64,000 nt of DNA from an uncultured Acidobacteriota bacterium (lineage in GTDB: Bacteria > Acidobacteriota > Terriglobia > Bryobacterales > Bryobacteraceae): contig CADECY010000004.1 in NCBI GenBank assembly GCA_902825945.1, forward strand, positions 1 through 64,000, written 5' to 3'. Shown here in pieces: positions 7,908 through 17,576 of the stretch. Numbering within the stretch: position 1 is the first letter of the stretch; every line of letters starts with the position of its first letter. The position numbers were made by a program, and so were the translations under genes. The notes beneath the pieces were generated by a model. That model did no database searches. It worked only from the letters and a program-made list of their open reading frames with translations, and was not told where the DNA came from.

Positions 7908-8770
7908 ATCTCGACCGTATCCTCCGTCTTCAACGCATAGCCTCCCGCTAGTGTCACCGCCACCGGGACTCGGTGCCGGCGGGCGCTCTCGAACACGATC
8001 CGGTCGCGCTCTCGCAGCCCTTCTAGCGTGAGCGAGAGTCCGCCGAGCTGGTCTTCGAAGTACGGATCCGCCCCGGCGACATAGAAGATGATGTCGGGCT
8101 GGTAGCCGGGAATCGCTAGCGAGCAAATCTCCTGCAGCTTCGGCAGGTACTCGGCATCGCCCACGCCATCGGGCAAGTGCACGTCGATCGTGGAAGGCGG
8201 CTTCTCGTAAGGGTAGTTATCGCGCTGATGGAAGGAGATCGTCTGCACGCTCGAATCGCCGTGGAAGATCGCCGCGGTTCCATTGCCGTGATGCACGTCG
8301 AGATCGATCACCATCGCCGAGCGGACCGCGTTTTCCCGTTGCAGGGCGCGGATCGCCACCGCAACATCGTGGATCGCGCAGAAGCCCTCGCCGTGCCCGG
8401 CAAAGGCGTGATGAAAGCCGCCGCCGATATTGAATCCGATGCCGCGCTCGAGCGCATCGCGGGCCGCCAGCAGCGTGCCGCCAGCCGCGAGCCAGAATCC
8501 GTCCACCACATGACGCGAGTAGGGGAGTTCGAGCTTGACGATCTCGTGATAGCTCAGCGTTCCGAACTTGAGCCGCTGGATCCAGCCGCGATCGTGAACG
8601 AGCATCATTTGCTCATCGGTGGCAGGTTCGGGCGCGACGAAATCCTCTGGCAGCGCGAATCCCTCGGCGAGCAGGCGCTCACGAATCAGCCTGTACTTTT
8701 GCGACGGAAAGACGTGGCCGCCGAGTTTGAGGTCGTAGCCTTCGTGATAGACCAGCCGCGGCGAAAGCAT
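7850..8770 (-). CDS. Histone deacetylase-like (AcuC/HDAC family) amidohydrolase
   Basis: 306 residues from the ATG at 8770, which overlaps the stop of the phosphotransacetylase gene (ATGA). Catalytic landmarks of the zinc-dependent HDAC superfamily are present: the His pair H120-H121 in GGGFHHAF, the zinc ligands D158 and H160 in DLDVHHGNG, and D235 in AGADPY; GGY close to the end supplies the usual transition-state region. Bacterial members remove acetyl groups from protein lysines (AcuC deacetylates acetyl-CoA synthetase) or from small molecules. Coupling to phosphotransacetylase suggests a link between acetyl-phosphate levels and deacetylation, which is inference. The 3' end overlaps the PilZ gene by 58 bp. 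Confidence 0.9.
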   Translation of the reverse strand: MLSPRLVYHEGYDLKLGGHVFPSQKYRLIRERLLAEGFALPEDFVAPEPATDEQMMLVHDRGWIQRLKFGTLSYHEIVKLELPYSRHVVDGFWLAAGGTLLAARDALERGIGFNIGGGFHHAFAGHGEGFCAIHDVAVAIRALQRENAVRSAMVIDLDVHHGNGTAAIFHGDSSVQTISFHQRDNYPYEKPPSTIDVHLPDGVGDAEYLPKLQEICSLAIPGYQPDIIFYVAGADPYFEDQLGGLSLTLEGLRERDRIVFESARRHRVPVAVTLAGGYALKTEDTVEIHCSTARVASSVFAGSSGG

Positions 8771-9756
8771 CAGCCGGCATCCCCCGCCTGCAGGGCCGTC
8801 ACGAGAGCCACGCCGTAGACATCGTTCGCCGAGCATCCGCGCGACAGGTCGTTCGCGGGCCTCGCCAGGCCCTGAAGAAACGGCCCGATCGCCGCCGCGC
8901 CGCCGAGGCGCTCCACCAGTTTGTACCCGATGTTGGCGGCGTTGATGTTCGGAAAGATGAGCGTGTTGGCCCGGCCGGCAACCGTCGATCCCGGAGCCTT
9001 CGACTGTCCGATCGCAGGCACCAGCGCCGCGTCAGCCTGCAACTCGGCATCGACATGCAGTTGCGGAGCCCGAGCCTGCACGATGCGATGGGCTTCATTG
9101 ATCCGATCGACGTCTTTGTGTTTGGCGCTGCCCTTGGTCGAAAACGAAAGCAGCGCGGCCACGGGCTCGACCCCGAGCAGTGCGCGCACACTCGCCGCCG
9201 TGGCGATCGTGATCTCGGCGAGTTCGACGGCGGTGGGCTCGATGACCATCGCCGGATCGGCGATCGCGACCAGGCCCTGATGTCCGTAACTCTCATCGCG
9301 TACGCACAGGATCATGAACGTAGAAACCGTGGCCACCTTCGGCTGCGGTCCGATCGAGTGCAACGCGGCCCGCACGGTGTCGCCGGTCGAGTTCGACGCG
9401 CCACCCACGAATCCGTCGGCGTCACCCGCGCCCACCATCAGACACGCGAAATAGAGCGGACGCCGCGAGACCTCGGAGGCTTCCATTGGCGAGACGCCCT
9501 TGGCGCGGCGGCGTTCGTGATAGAGTGCCGCGTACTTGTCCGATGGCTCGACGAACCGGACCCCGGCGGGCGCGTTCGCGGGAGCCTTGCCAATCAGAAT
9601 CGGCTCGACCAATCCTTCGCTCGACAAGCGTGTGGCGGCTTCGACGATTCGCGAATCATTGCCTTCGGGGAAGACGATACGCTTCTTCTTTCGCAACTGG
9701 CGGACGCGGCGGGCTTGCGTATCGAGAAAGGCGATCGCGGAATCGGGCAACGGCAT
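8770..9756 (-). CDS. pta: Phosphate acetyltransferase
   Basis: 328 residues from the ATG at 9756 (MPLPDSAIAFLD), the length of the single-domain form of the enzyme. It interconverts acetyl-CoA and acetyl phosphate in the cytoplasm. Family hallmarks are FPEGNDSRIVEAA near the start, FVGGASNSTGDTVRA, LSFSTKGSAKH, VDAELQADAAL, and the C-terminal ARPANDLSRGCS with the conserved NDLSRG. No acetate kinase gene is visible nearby. It lies 35 nt after the DUF3857/TPR gene and its stop overlaps the start of the HDAC-like gene, so the two are coupled. A longer in-frame reading to 10146 is rejected because it runs into the upstream gene without family similarity. Confidence 0.93.
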   Translation of the reverse strand: MPLPDSAIAFLDTQARRVRQLRKKKRIVFPEGNDSRIVEAATRLSSEGLVEPILIGKAPANAPAGVRFVEPSDKYAALYHERRRAKGVSPMEASEVSRRPLYFACLMVGAGDADGFVGGASNSTGDTVRAALHSIGPQPKVATVSTFMILCVRDESYGHQGLVAIADPAMVIEPTAVELAEITIATAASVRALLGVEPVAALLSFSTKGSAKHKDVDRINEAHRIVQARAPQLHVDAELQADAALVPAIGQSKAPGSTVAGRANTLIFPNINAANIGYKLVERLGGAAAIGPFLQGLARPANDLSRGCSANDVYGVALVTALQAGDAG

Positions 9757-9791
9757 TCGAAACTCAATTGTACCGTTGCCCCGCGGGAACG

Positions 9792-12700
9792 TTATCGGAG
9801 CGCCGCCAACTGCTTCCGCGCCAACACCACGGTGGCGGAAGGTGGCGGAGGCTCCTGCTGGGTGGTGACGCGCCGGTACATCGCGCGGGCGGCCTCCGCT
9901 TCTCCATACTGTTCCGCGATTCGCCCGAAGACGTACCAACATTCCGTGTTCGGCTCCTCGAGCGCGATCGCCTCCATCGCCTGCAGCATCAATTCGCGAG
10001 CCTCGGTGGTCTTGCCGGATTCCGCGTGAATGGCGGCGAGCGTGTGAAGCAGCGGAAACTGCGGCTGGCCTTGTACATGCGTCAAAGCCTTCTCGCTGGC
10101 CTTTGCACCTTCGCGGGCGGCGGTTCCATTGAACAGAGTCACCCATGCGGCATTATTGAGGTCCATGGCCGTTGCCTTGCCGCTGGCCTCGATTCGCGCC
10201 GAATAGTCGAGGGCGGACGGCCAATCACCTTGATTGAGGGCGATCGTGACCATGTGGCGCATGGCATCGACACTCGATGGATCCCGCTTCAGCCGGTCCT
10301 GCGCCGCGGCGATGGCGGCCTTCCAGTCCTTATTGCCGGAGTGGGCTTGCACCGATGCCGCGAGCGCAACGCCGGAAAGCGGCTTGGCGGTGAGCAAACG
10401 CGCAGCGAGAACGGCGGCTTTGCCATACTGCTTCATTCGCAGGTAGGCCCTCGTCCGAGCCAGATCCGCCGCCAGCGCCGTATCGCCAGAGGCGGGGCGC
10501 CGTCTCTCTAATATCTCGGCGCTTTCCGCCAAGAATTCCGGCGACTCGATCATGAGCGCCGCGGCGGCGATCTCGATGGCCTCTAGGGGTGCCTCAGCCC
10601 CTCGCTCCCACAGCCGGGCAAACACCTTGCCACCGAGCGGATCGTCGCCGCCTTCCAGCGGCGTATCCTCGCGAATCCAGTCGAGGAGTTTGCGGGCGCC
10701 CGCCAAGTCATTGGCCCGTGCCCGCCGCAGAACTTCCCGCGCGGCGAAACCGCGGCCATCGTTTCCCTCGGCGAGGATCTTCTGCTCGCTACCTTCGGTC
10801 AACGTGAGCACTGTTTGTGGGCCGCCCTGTCCAAAGTTGATTCTGGCGCGGAATCCGCTTTCCCTGTCCCCTTCCTGCGAAGTCTGCGGTGCACTCAGAG
10901 CGATGTCGAGCATTCCCTCGCGAGATACCCCGGTCTTGGACATTTGGGCCACAGCCTGCCTCATCGCCACGGCTTCCTTGCCCTCGAGCTTTCGTTTGGA
11001 TACGAACTCGCGGGCATCGGAGACGAAAAGGCGCGCCAAGCCGGCATACGTCTGCCCCTCGCGGAGCTGCATCATCTCACGGGTGAACGTCATTGCTGCT
11101 CCCGTGGCGGTGGAGGTGTCGAACGCGAGATCCTCGAAGCGCTTGGCGCGGCGGAGCATGTTGACCAGGTTGAGCACGGCGGCAGCGTTCGGTTGTCCCT
11201 TCGCGGCGGTGGCGAACATTTCAGCGGCCTGGGGATACAGACGAGTCCGCATCAGGAAGTTCGCGGCACTGGCAACCGCCTGGCGGCGATCAGTCTCCGC
11301 CGCGAGGCGTGATTCGGAGGCCTTCAACGCGGCGGCTGGGCCCTCCGATGCGGCGATCGCCGCAAGGTGCAGCCCGTGGCCGTTGATGTCTTGGATTTCC
11401 TTGGTCGCCTCGCGAAGCTCCGCGAAGCGGCTCGCGGCCAGCAGCGCGAAGGGAAGATTGAGCACGAGTCCGGTGTTCTTCGACTCCTTCTCGACAGCGC
11501 GGTATTGTTCGATCGCCTGATCCAGATTCGCGCGCCGTGAATAGCGCACTCCATCCGCGTCGTGTTCGAGCAGGATCGCGTAGTCGGCGCGGATCACCAG
11601 CGACTTCGGGTCGAGTTCCACGGCCTTCTTATAGGCCGCGAGTGCCCCTTCCCGGTCGAACCCCTTCCGGCGAAGGCGTCCCACCAAGTCGTGCTGCAAT
11701 GCAAAGCCGAGCGTACTCCACGCGGTCGCGGACGAGGGATTGGCATCGGCCGCTTCGCGGGCAGCGGCTCGCGCGGATTCTCCCATTCCCCCCACGAGCA
11801 AGGCGCGCGCGATACGCGTCTTGGTGAGCGCGTTGCCCGGCTCCGCCGCCGCCAAGGCACGAAACTCCCGCAGTGCCTCCTTGATCTTTCCGCTCTGCAG
11901 AAGTGCCTCGCCGGCTTGCGCGAAATTGATGAAGATGGGTTCTCGCTTGCGGAACTCGAGCACGGCCGTGCGAGTCGCCTTCGCTTCCGCGGCGGTCATG
12001 AGCCGCTTGCCGGTATCGAACCGGAGAACGCCGGATACCGAACCGTCGGGCTCCGTCTTGAACTCCTGGGAGAAACTCGTGCTCCCGAGCTGCTCACTGG
12101 CCGGGGGCGGCAGGTCCCTTACGTTGTAGCCGCGAGGTGGCACGATGCGGTATCGCCATTCGGTTATGGATGAATTGGGCATCAGAACATCGGCCGTTCG
12201 CCGCTCCCGCGCCGCTTTGCGCTCACCCTCCGCCTCTGTCGTTAGATAGTCTGGCAGCGAATCGGTGATGTTTTCCCTGCGGATCGCCACCGTGGAGGTG
12301 GCCGTGTCGGTTGAGCCGCGCTTGGCCTTTTCGGCCTCGATCCGCAGTTGGAAAGGCTTGTCGAGGTTGCCCGCTCCCGCGTGCTCGATCTTTCCGAGAC
12401 TCTCCGCCAGGTATTCGTTCTTCACATAGCCTTCGAGTTGCTCGCGGAGCTTTTTGGCGTCTGGAGACAAGTAGTTTCGCCGGACGCCGCTCGACTTGGT
12501 TCCGTGCCACTCGGTGGTTTCGGCCACGTGCGCGGGACCCTCTTCGGCCAACGTGAAAAGGCGGGTCTCGATGCTCCGGTTCGCGGAAGATGGCAGCACG
12601 GGCGTGAGGACCAACTCCGAGGTCGCGGGATCGGCGATCAAGGCGCGCCGCCCCTGGTCGGCCGAGGCCAATTCTCCCAGGCCCGCCAACTCATCGGTGG

Positions 12701-13832
12701 CGTCGATCCAGTAGGGGTTCTCGCCCGGGACATACACGATCGCATGGTCGAACTCTCCGATTCCGGGCAACGCCGGATCGACGTCCAATCCCGGTCCGGT
12801 GGAGAGCAGTGCCATGCTCGCCGGGATTCCCGCCGCGCGCAGCATCGCAATCAGGAGCGCGGACTTGTCCTTGCAGTCCCCGTACTTGCGCTTCATGGTC
12901 TCGGCGGGAGTATTCGGAATCAGCGCGGCTTCTCCAAACTCGACGCCGGTGTAACGGATCTCGCGGTGTAGCCTCTTCAGGAGCTCACGGATTGTCTGCT
13001 CGCGGTTGGCGCCGCGCGTGACGAGTGAACGGACGTCGGCGCCGGTCAACTGCCGATCGACCAGTTCCGAGTATTTGGCTGCGATCTCGCGCCAAGAGCG
13101 GCCCGTCGCGAACCGGATCGATGGGTAGACGATCACATCGGACGGCAAATGCGGATCGGCTGGGGGCATCGGCGCGATCGCTCCTGGCTCGACGATTACC
13201 TTGACGCGGCCATCTGTGGCAGCGCGCTTGACCGATTCGGCGCGGATGTTGGCAAGCCGGTATTGCAGCGGAAGGCTTTCGGGATAGTCGAGTTCGAGTC
13301 GTGCCAACCCAACGCTCTCCGATCCGCCGAACGAAGAGCGGAAGAGCGTACCCGCCTCGAACATGGGCCGCGTGGACGCGATCGTGATCTCGAACTCGAT
13401 CACCGCTCCTACAGCCACGGCGGGCAGCGGTGCCCGAACGATCCGCCGGTCGTCGAATACGTCGGGTTGATCGTCCCGCGCCGGCCCTTCGCTCACCGTC
13501 TTCTGGTCGAGCACATGCTCTGCCCCGTCCGGCGATATGACTCGCGCCCGCAACACCGGCTTTGATTGATACCAAGGCGAGTACTCCGAGGAAATGCTTC
13601 CCCAAGTCTCCTTCCCGTCGTCGGATAGCACCTTGCAAATTCGATGAAGGTGATAATTGTCGCGCCCATCCGCCTCGAAGCGAAATGAACGGTCATCCCG
13701 GACCAGGACGTAATCGGCGTCAGGCTCGGTCTTGATCGAATTGGCCGAGTCCAGCAATCCTCGCGGATTGAGGGAGAATGGCTGCGATGCGGCGAGTCCG
13801 CTGAAGGTAACCAGAAGGGCGAGGAAGCGCAT
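9792..13832 (-). CDS. Secreted DUF3857/transglutaminase-like protein with TPR repeats
   Basis: 1346 residues. A signal peptide (1-16) is followed by a DUF3857 beta-rich domain (about 55-220), a transglutaminase-like core (about 285-390) and a long helical TPR solenoid (about 640-1346). The papain-like triad is intact: Cys320 in KYGDCKDKS, His363 in FDHAIVY and Asp377 in WIDATDE. DUF3857/transglutaminase proteins are widespread in Bacteroidota and Acidobacteriota; their substrate is unknown, and the core may act as a protease or crosslinker in the periplasm. A TATAGT hexamer (13845-13840) ends 7 nt before the ATG. Gene order (exonuclease, this, pta, HDAC) with gaps of 21 and 35 nt suggests a loose operon. 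Confidence 0.85.
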   Translation of the reverse strand: MRFLALLVTFSGLAASQPFSLNPRGLLDSANSIKTEPDADYVLVRDDRSFRFEADGRDNYHLHRICKVLSDDGKETWGSISSEYSPWYQSKPVLRARVISPDGAEHVLDQKTVSEGPARDDQPDVFDDRRIVRAPLPAVAVGAVIEFEITIASTRPMFEAGTLFRSSFGGSESVGLARLELDYPESLPLQYRLANIRAESVKRAATDGRVKVIVEPGAIAPMPPADPHLPSDVIVYPSIRFATGRSWREIAAKYSELVDRQLTGADVRSLVTRGANREQTIRELLKRLHREIRYTGVEFGEAALIPNTPAETMKRKYGDCKDKSALLIAMLRAAGIPASMALLSTGPGLDVDPALPGIGEFDHAIVYVPGENPYWIDATDELAGLGELASADQGRRALIADPATSELVLTPVLPSSANRSIETRLFTLAEEGPAHVAETTEWHGTKSSGVRRNYLSPDAKKLREQLEGYVKNEYLAESLGKIEHAGAGNLDKPFQLRIEAEKAKRGSTDTATSTVAIRRENITDSLPDYLTTEAEGERKAARERRTADVLMPNSSITEWRYRIVPPRGYNVRDLPPPASEQLGSTSFSQEFKTEPDGSVSGVLRFDTGKRLMTAAEAKATRTAVLEFRKREPIFINFAQAGEALLQSGKIKEALREFRALAAAEPGNALTKTRIARALLVGGMGESARAAAREAADANPSSATAWSTLGFALQHDLVGRLRRKGFDREGALAAYKKAVELDPKSLVIRADYAILLEHDADGVRYSRRANLDQAIEQYRAVEKESKNTGLVLNLPFALLAASRFAELREATKEIQDINGHGLHLAAIAASEGPAAALKASESRLAAETDRRQAVASAANFLMRTRLYPQAAEMFATAAKGQPNAAAVLNLVNMLRRAKRFEDLAFDTSTATGAAMTFTREMMQLREGQTYAGLARLFVSDAREFVSKRKLEGKEAVAMRQAVAQMSKTGVSREGMLDIALSAPQTSQEGDRESGFRARINFGQGGPQTVLTLTEGSEQKILAEGNDGRGFAAREVLRRARANDLAGARKLLDWIREDTPLEGGDDPLGGKVFARLWERGAEAPLEAIEIAAAALMIESPEFLAESAEILERRRPASGDTALAADLARTRAYLRMKQYGKAAVLAARLLTAKPLSGVALAASVQAHSGNKDWKAAIAAAQDRLKRDPSSVDAMRHMVTIALNQGDWPSALDYSARIEASGKATAMDLNNAAWVTLFNGTAAREGAKASEKALTHVQGQPQFPLLHTLAAIHAESGKTTEARELMLQAMEAIALEEPNTECWYVFGRIAEQYGEAEAARAMYRRVTTQQEPPPPSATVVLARKQLAALR

Positions 13833-13853
13833 TTCCTTTACTATACGACTAAC

Positions 13854-14438
13854 TTAGCGCCGGTCCTCTCGAGTCCCCGAGCGCAGATCCCGCATCATTG
13901 AACAGAACAGCGCCCCTTGCTCGATCGCATCGTCGAGAGCCGTATGCGTGTGCCGCGCTCCCGCCGAGAACCAGCGCTGCGGCATGTTGAGCTTGACCGA
14001 ATCGCGATAAGGCTTCTTCATCAGCGCCATCGCGAGTGTCTTCATGTCGAGCGCGGAGTGCGAGAACGGACTCTGGCCCGTGAACTTGATGAGATACCAG
14101 TAGACGAAAGTGAAGTCGAAGCCCGCCGGGTAGGCGGCAAAGACGGGGCGTCCGCCGAGTTCCCCGATCCATTCCGCGTACGACTTCATCGCCGATTCGG
14201 GTGGTTGCGGATCGAGGCGGCAGGCGGCCCACGCCTCGGGCTGGGTGTTCCACCAAGCCATCGTGCCGGGATGGCCTTCGGCGCCGGGCAGCAGTTCGAA
14301 GTTCACGGAGTAAGTCGCGATCAGCTCGAGGTCCGCGCTGTATGCGGCGGATCCGAGACTGAGCATCGAGTACGGTCCGGGAATCGGGCCGTCGGTCTCG
14401 ATGTCGGTGGAGATGTAGATTTCGCCGGATTGAGCCAC
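13854..14438 (-). CDS. DnaQ-fold 3'-5' exonuclease-like protein
   Basis: 194 residues starting with GTG. The DnaQ/RNase H-like exonuclease motifs are present: Exo I STDIETDG (Asp12, Glu14), a central region with [10 protein letters not shown] supplying the second Asp, and Exo [14 protein letters not shown] near residue 165. It resembles the small 3'-5' exoribonucleases of the Rv2179c type more than polymerase proofreading subunits. Such enzymes trim RNA or DNA 3' ends in the cytoplasm with two metal ions. It diverges from the esterase gene with only 17 bp between start codons, so any promoter of either gene must overlap the neighbouring coding region. Confidence 0.75.
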   Translation of the reverse strand: MAQSGEIYISTDIETDGPIPGPYSMLSLGSAAYSADLELIATYSVNFELLPGAEGHPGTMAWWNTQPEAWAACRLDPQPPESAMKSYAEWIGELGGRPVFAAYPAGFDFTFVYWYLIKFTGQSPFSHSALDMKTLAMALMKKPYRDSVKLNMPQRWFSAGARHTHTALDDAIEQGALFCSMMRDLRSGTREDRR

Positions 14439-14444
14439 TTTTAC

Positions 14445-14450
14445 TACTAT
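14445..14450 (+). promoter_or_regulatory. -10-like TACTAT just upstream of esterase start
   Basis: TACTAT ends 5 nt before the ATG at 14456. No purine-rich ribosome site fits in the gap. Transcription from this hexamer would start at or next to the ATG, giving a leaderless mRNA. No convincing -35 element is seen. Confidence 0.35.
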
Positions 14451-14455
14451 GAAGC

Positions 14456-16459
14456 ATGCTCCGGCTCGTATTGGCTCTCGTGTCCGCCGCCGCGCTCGGC
14501 GCGCAAACCGACCCGCTGCTCTCCTGGCTTGACAAGATTGCGCAGGCCCAACTCGATGAACGTGCCCGCAAAATCGCCGCGATTCGCACGAAGGAGGATG
14601 CCGATCGGCGCAAAGCCGAGGTCCGCGCGAAGATGCTCGAACTGCTCGGCGGACTGCCCAATTACAATGGTCCGCTGAATGCGCGGGTCACCGGACTTCT
14701 CGATGGCGGAACGTATGTCATCGAGAAGGTGATCTTCGAGAGCCTGCCCGGCGTCTACATCACTGGCAATCTTTACCGGCCGAAGGCTCCGGGCCGGTAT
14801 CCGGGCGTGCTGGTTCCGTCGGGCCACACGCAGGAAGGCAAGCCCGAAACGCAGATCGTGGCCGCGAATTTGGCAGCGAAGGGATTCGTGGCGCTGTCGT
14901 ACGACCCGATCGGACAGGGCGAGCGCGAGCAAACGTACCTGCCGCAACTCGGGCGCGCGCTCTCGGGTGGGGGCGGCAACGAGCATCTCGAACTCGGCGC
15001 GCGGACCGTCCTGATCGGGCAGAGCGTGGCGCGCTACTTCATTCACGACGCCAAACGCGGGATCGACTATTTGATCAGCAGGCCCGATGTCGATGCCGAT
15101 CGCATCGGAGTCACCGGCTGTTCGGGCGGGGGTGCGATCACCACCTATGCGGGCGCTTTCGATCCGCGTGTGAAGGCCGCCGCGCCGGGCTGCTTCATCA
15201 ATTCGTTCCGCACGTTGTTCACTGGTCCGACCGCCGATTCCGAAATGAGCTTCCCGCGATTCCTGGCCAGCGGACTCGACATCGCCGACTTCTTCGAGAT
15301 GGCCGCACCGCTTCCGTGGCTAATGATGGCGACCACCGAAGACTACTTCCCTCCCGCCGGCGCGCGGACCGTCTATGACGAAGCGAGGCGCTTCTACGAG
15401 ATCTCCGGCGCGGCGAACCGGATCGACTTCTTCGTCGGCACGGGCCCGCATGGAACGCCGGTCGATTCGCGCGAGGCGATCTACAAATGGCTCATCCGTT
15501 GGCTGAAGGATGGCAAAGGCGATCCGCGCGATCAACCGGTGAAGCAGTTCACCAATCTCGAATTGATGGTAACCAACGGTGGCAACGTCGACTTCGAACC
15601 GCGTAGCCGCAAGCTGTATCAAGTGATCGCCGAGGAGTTTCGCTCACGGCGGCCGAAACAGACTTCGTTGCCGAAACTCGAGATCCCCGCCGCCGGACCC
15701 GCGCCGCATGTGACGACGGTCGCAATCGGCTCAGGCAAAGGATTCCGCATCGAGGAGCTTCGCTTCGAAAGCGAGCCCGGCGTGCCTGTATTGGGCAGGC
15801 TATACATTCCCGATGGCGCGGGCCGGAAACCCGCCGTGGTGATGTTCGAGGAGAAGCGGCTGCGCGTACCGCTGTTCGTCCAGCCGAGCCAATCGACGGC
15901 GGCGATGGCCGAGGCGATGGCGCAACGTGGACGCGTGGTGCTCGAATTCTACCCGCGCGATTCGCCTGGCGCCTACGAGGGACGGCCCTTTCTCGGCAAC
16001 TGGACGACGAACGAACGTGCCGATCTCGTGGGACGCAACCTCGCGATGATGCGGGCGTTCGATCTGCGGGTCGCGGTGAGTGTGCTCGCGGCGCGTCCGG
16101 AAGTGGAGCCTTCATCGATCCGCGGCTACGCGCGCGGTGTCAAGGGAATCTGGCTGCTACTCGCGGCGCTCGGCGATTCGCGAATCACGAAGCTGTGGCT
16201 CGACCGGATGCCGGTGAGCTACGCGGCTGGGCTCGAAGCTCCGCTCATGAATCACCTCTTCGACGCGCTGATTCCCGGATTCGCGCTGCATGGCGATATC
16301 GCGAACCTGGTGTCGGCGGTGGGCGAGAAGCGCGTGTTCCGCACCGATCCGTGCAACTGGATGAATCGCGTGATCGCGGCCAGCGGGCCGTATCGATATC
16401 GAACCGTCGGTGAAGGGGACGGCCCTTCGCTGGAAGAATTCTTCCGGTTGAATGAATGA
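14456..16459 (+). CDS. Secreted alpha/beta-hydrolase esterase (acetyl xylan esterase-like)
   Basis: 667 residues with a signal peptide ([17 protein letters not shown]). The first half (about 80-370) is an alpha/beta hydrolase of the acetyl-xylan-esterase/dipeptidyl-peptidase type: a core strand [21 protein letters not shown], and the nucleophile elbow [12 protein letters not shown] with the catalytic Ser. A His near GTGPHGTP probably completes the site. The second half (about 400-660) repeats a degenerate hydrolase-like fold without an obvious nucleophile. Acidobacterial homologues are usually annotated as acetyl xylan esterases acting on plant polysaccharides outside the cell; the true substrate is unknown. 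Its stop lies 76 nt before the antitoxin start. Confidence 0.8.
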   Translation: MLRLVLALVSAAALGAQTDPLLSWLDKIAQAQLDERARKIAAIRTKEDADRRKAEVRAKMLELLGGLPNYNGPLNARVTGLLDGGTYVIEKVIFESLPGVYITGNLYRPKAPGRYPGVLVPSGHTQEGKPETQIVAANLAAKGFVALSYDPIGQGEREQTYLPQLGRALSGGGGNEHLELGARTVLIGQSVARYFIHDAKRGIDYLISRPDVDADRIGVTGCSGGGAITTYAGAFDPRVKAAAPGCFINSFRTLFTGPTADSEMSFPRFLASGLDIADFFEMAAPLPWLMMATTEDYFPPAGARTVYDEARRFYEISGAANRIDFFVGTGPHGTPVDSREAIYKWLIRWLKDGKGDPRDQPVKQFTNLELMVTNGGNVDFEPRSRKLYQVIAEEFRSRRPKQTSLPKLEIPAAGPAPHVTTVAIGSGKGFRIEELRFESEPGVPVLGRLYIPDGAGRKPAVVMFEEKRLRVPLFVQPSQSTAAMAEAMAQRGRVVLEFYPRDSPGAYEGRPFLGNWTTNERADLVGRNLAMMRAFDLRVAVSVLAARPEVEPSSIRGYARGVKGIWLLLAALGDSRITKLWLDRMPVSYAAGLEAPLMNHLFDALIPGFALHGDIANLVSAVGEKRVFRTDPCNWMNRVIAASGPYRYRTVGEGDGPSLEEFFRLNE

Positions 16460-16535
16460 GGCGATGATCAGGCGCGGAATGACGCCGTGCCTGCCCGAGG
16501 TGTCCGGCGTCCTCCTGCATGGTATGGTTATCGGT

Positions 16536-16805
16536 ATGGCGACAACGAAGATCACCATCACGCTGGACGACGAACAACTGCGCGAAGTTCGCGCCATTGT
16601 GGCCGGTGGACAGGCCGCCAACGTCTCCGCGTTTGTGAAGCATGCCGTTGGGGTTGCCCTTTCCGATGCGGCGGGGTGGCGAGAGATGCTGAACACGGCA
16701 CTGAGTGAGACGGGGGGCCCACTCACGAACAAGGAACGCGAGTGGGCAGACGGGATTCTGGCGCCGCGGCAGCGGGGATCCTCTCGAAAAGGTAAGGCCG
16801 CTTGA
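16536..16805 (+). CDS. Antitoxin of a VapBC-like pair, ribbon-helix-helix type
   Basis: 89 residues from the ATG at 16536 (MATTKITITLDDEQL), chosen because an RHH strand normally begins right at the N-terminus. Residues 1-50 match a ribbon-helix-helix DNA-binding fold (TKITITLDD then helices ending in AFVKHAVG); the tail (50-89) is Gly/Arg/Lys-rich and would bind the toxin. It overlaps the PIN toxin start (TTGA), the classic antitoxin-first arrangement. Such antitoxins neutralise the toxin and repress their own promoter. Confidence 0.8.
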   Translation: MATTKITITLDDEQLREVRAIVAGGQAANVSAFVKHAVGVALSDAAGWREMLNTALSETGGPLTNKEREWADGILAPRQRGSSRKGKAA

Positions 16806-17179
16806 GCGGGCTCACCCTGGATGCCGGTGGACTGATAGCGGTCGACCGGAACGACCGGCGGATATTGGCCTTGCTGGCGCGAGCACGGGAGCGAGGAATG
16901 CGTATTACGATTCCGGCAACGGCTCTTGCGCAGGTGATGCGTAGTCCCGCCCGGCAAGCTCGACTCTCGCGGCTTGCGCGCCAAGCCGGCACGGACCTGA
17001 AGGCACTCGACGGGCCTGACGCGACGGCTGTCGGCATGTTGCTCGCACGAACTGGGACGGCCGACATTGTCGATGCTCACGTGGTCGTCTGCGCGCAGCG
17101 GGCCGGTCAGGCCGTTGCCACCAGCGATCCCGCCAACATGCGGCGAATCGCCGCGGACATATCTTTGGTGGTTGTTTGA
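16802..17179 (+). CDS. PIN-domain toxin (VapC-like ribonuclease)
   Basis: 125 residues starting with TTG that overlaps the antitoxin stop. PIN-fold acidic residues are visible: Asp7 in LDAGG, Asp88 and Asp91 in DIVDAH, and Asp109 in ATSDP. The second acidic position of classical VapC, normally a Glu in the helix after IPA, is Gln44 here (TALAQVMR). From memory, one PIN subfamily reading pattern AQV-R at this place is common, so this may be normal for the group rather than a lost site. Toxins of the family cleave tRNA or rRNA when released from the antitoxin. Confidence 0.8.
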   Translation: MSGLTLDAGGLIAVDRNDRRILALLARARERGMRITIPATALAQVMRSPARQARLSRLARQAGTDLKALDGPDATAVGMLLARTGTADIVDAHVVVCAQRAGQAVATSDPANMRRIAADISLVVV

Positions 17180-17576
17180 GCTTCCGTCGCGCGTACACGG
17201 CCTGCTGCTTCGATCTGACCTTCTACGCTTAAGCGGTCTTTCTGGATTTCTGCAAATAGCCCACGACAAACGGCATAGAGAGGGCTGCGGAATGTGCATG
17301 TGCCTCTTCTCGTGCGGCGACGGCAGTCTGGCCACACCCAACGACGGCGCCGGTTCCAGCCAGTACACCTCGACCCCCAGTACCGCCGCCGCTCCGCCAA
17401 AAATCTCAGTCACGCACGACTGTACTTTTCCTGAACTTTCCCGGAACTCCCCGCCACTCAACCGCTTGCACCACCCGTCACCACGCCGAGGGTGCGGCCA
17501 AATCGGCAAAACCCATTTGACCGGCGCGATTCTCAACGCGGGCGCGAAAGCCGCGCCGTGACAAGGAGAATGCGAA
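17180..17576. other. 397-bp gap without a recognisable gene; hairpin before next gene
   Basis: Neither strand gives a protein I can recognise. A strong small hairpin, GGCGCG (17541-17546), 5-nt loop, CGCGCC (17552-17557), lies 5 nt ahead of an AAGGAG ribosome site (17563-17568), which is 8 nt from the ATG at 17577. The hairpin could modulate translation of that gene. The rest shows nothing. Confidence 0.4.
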
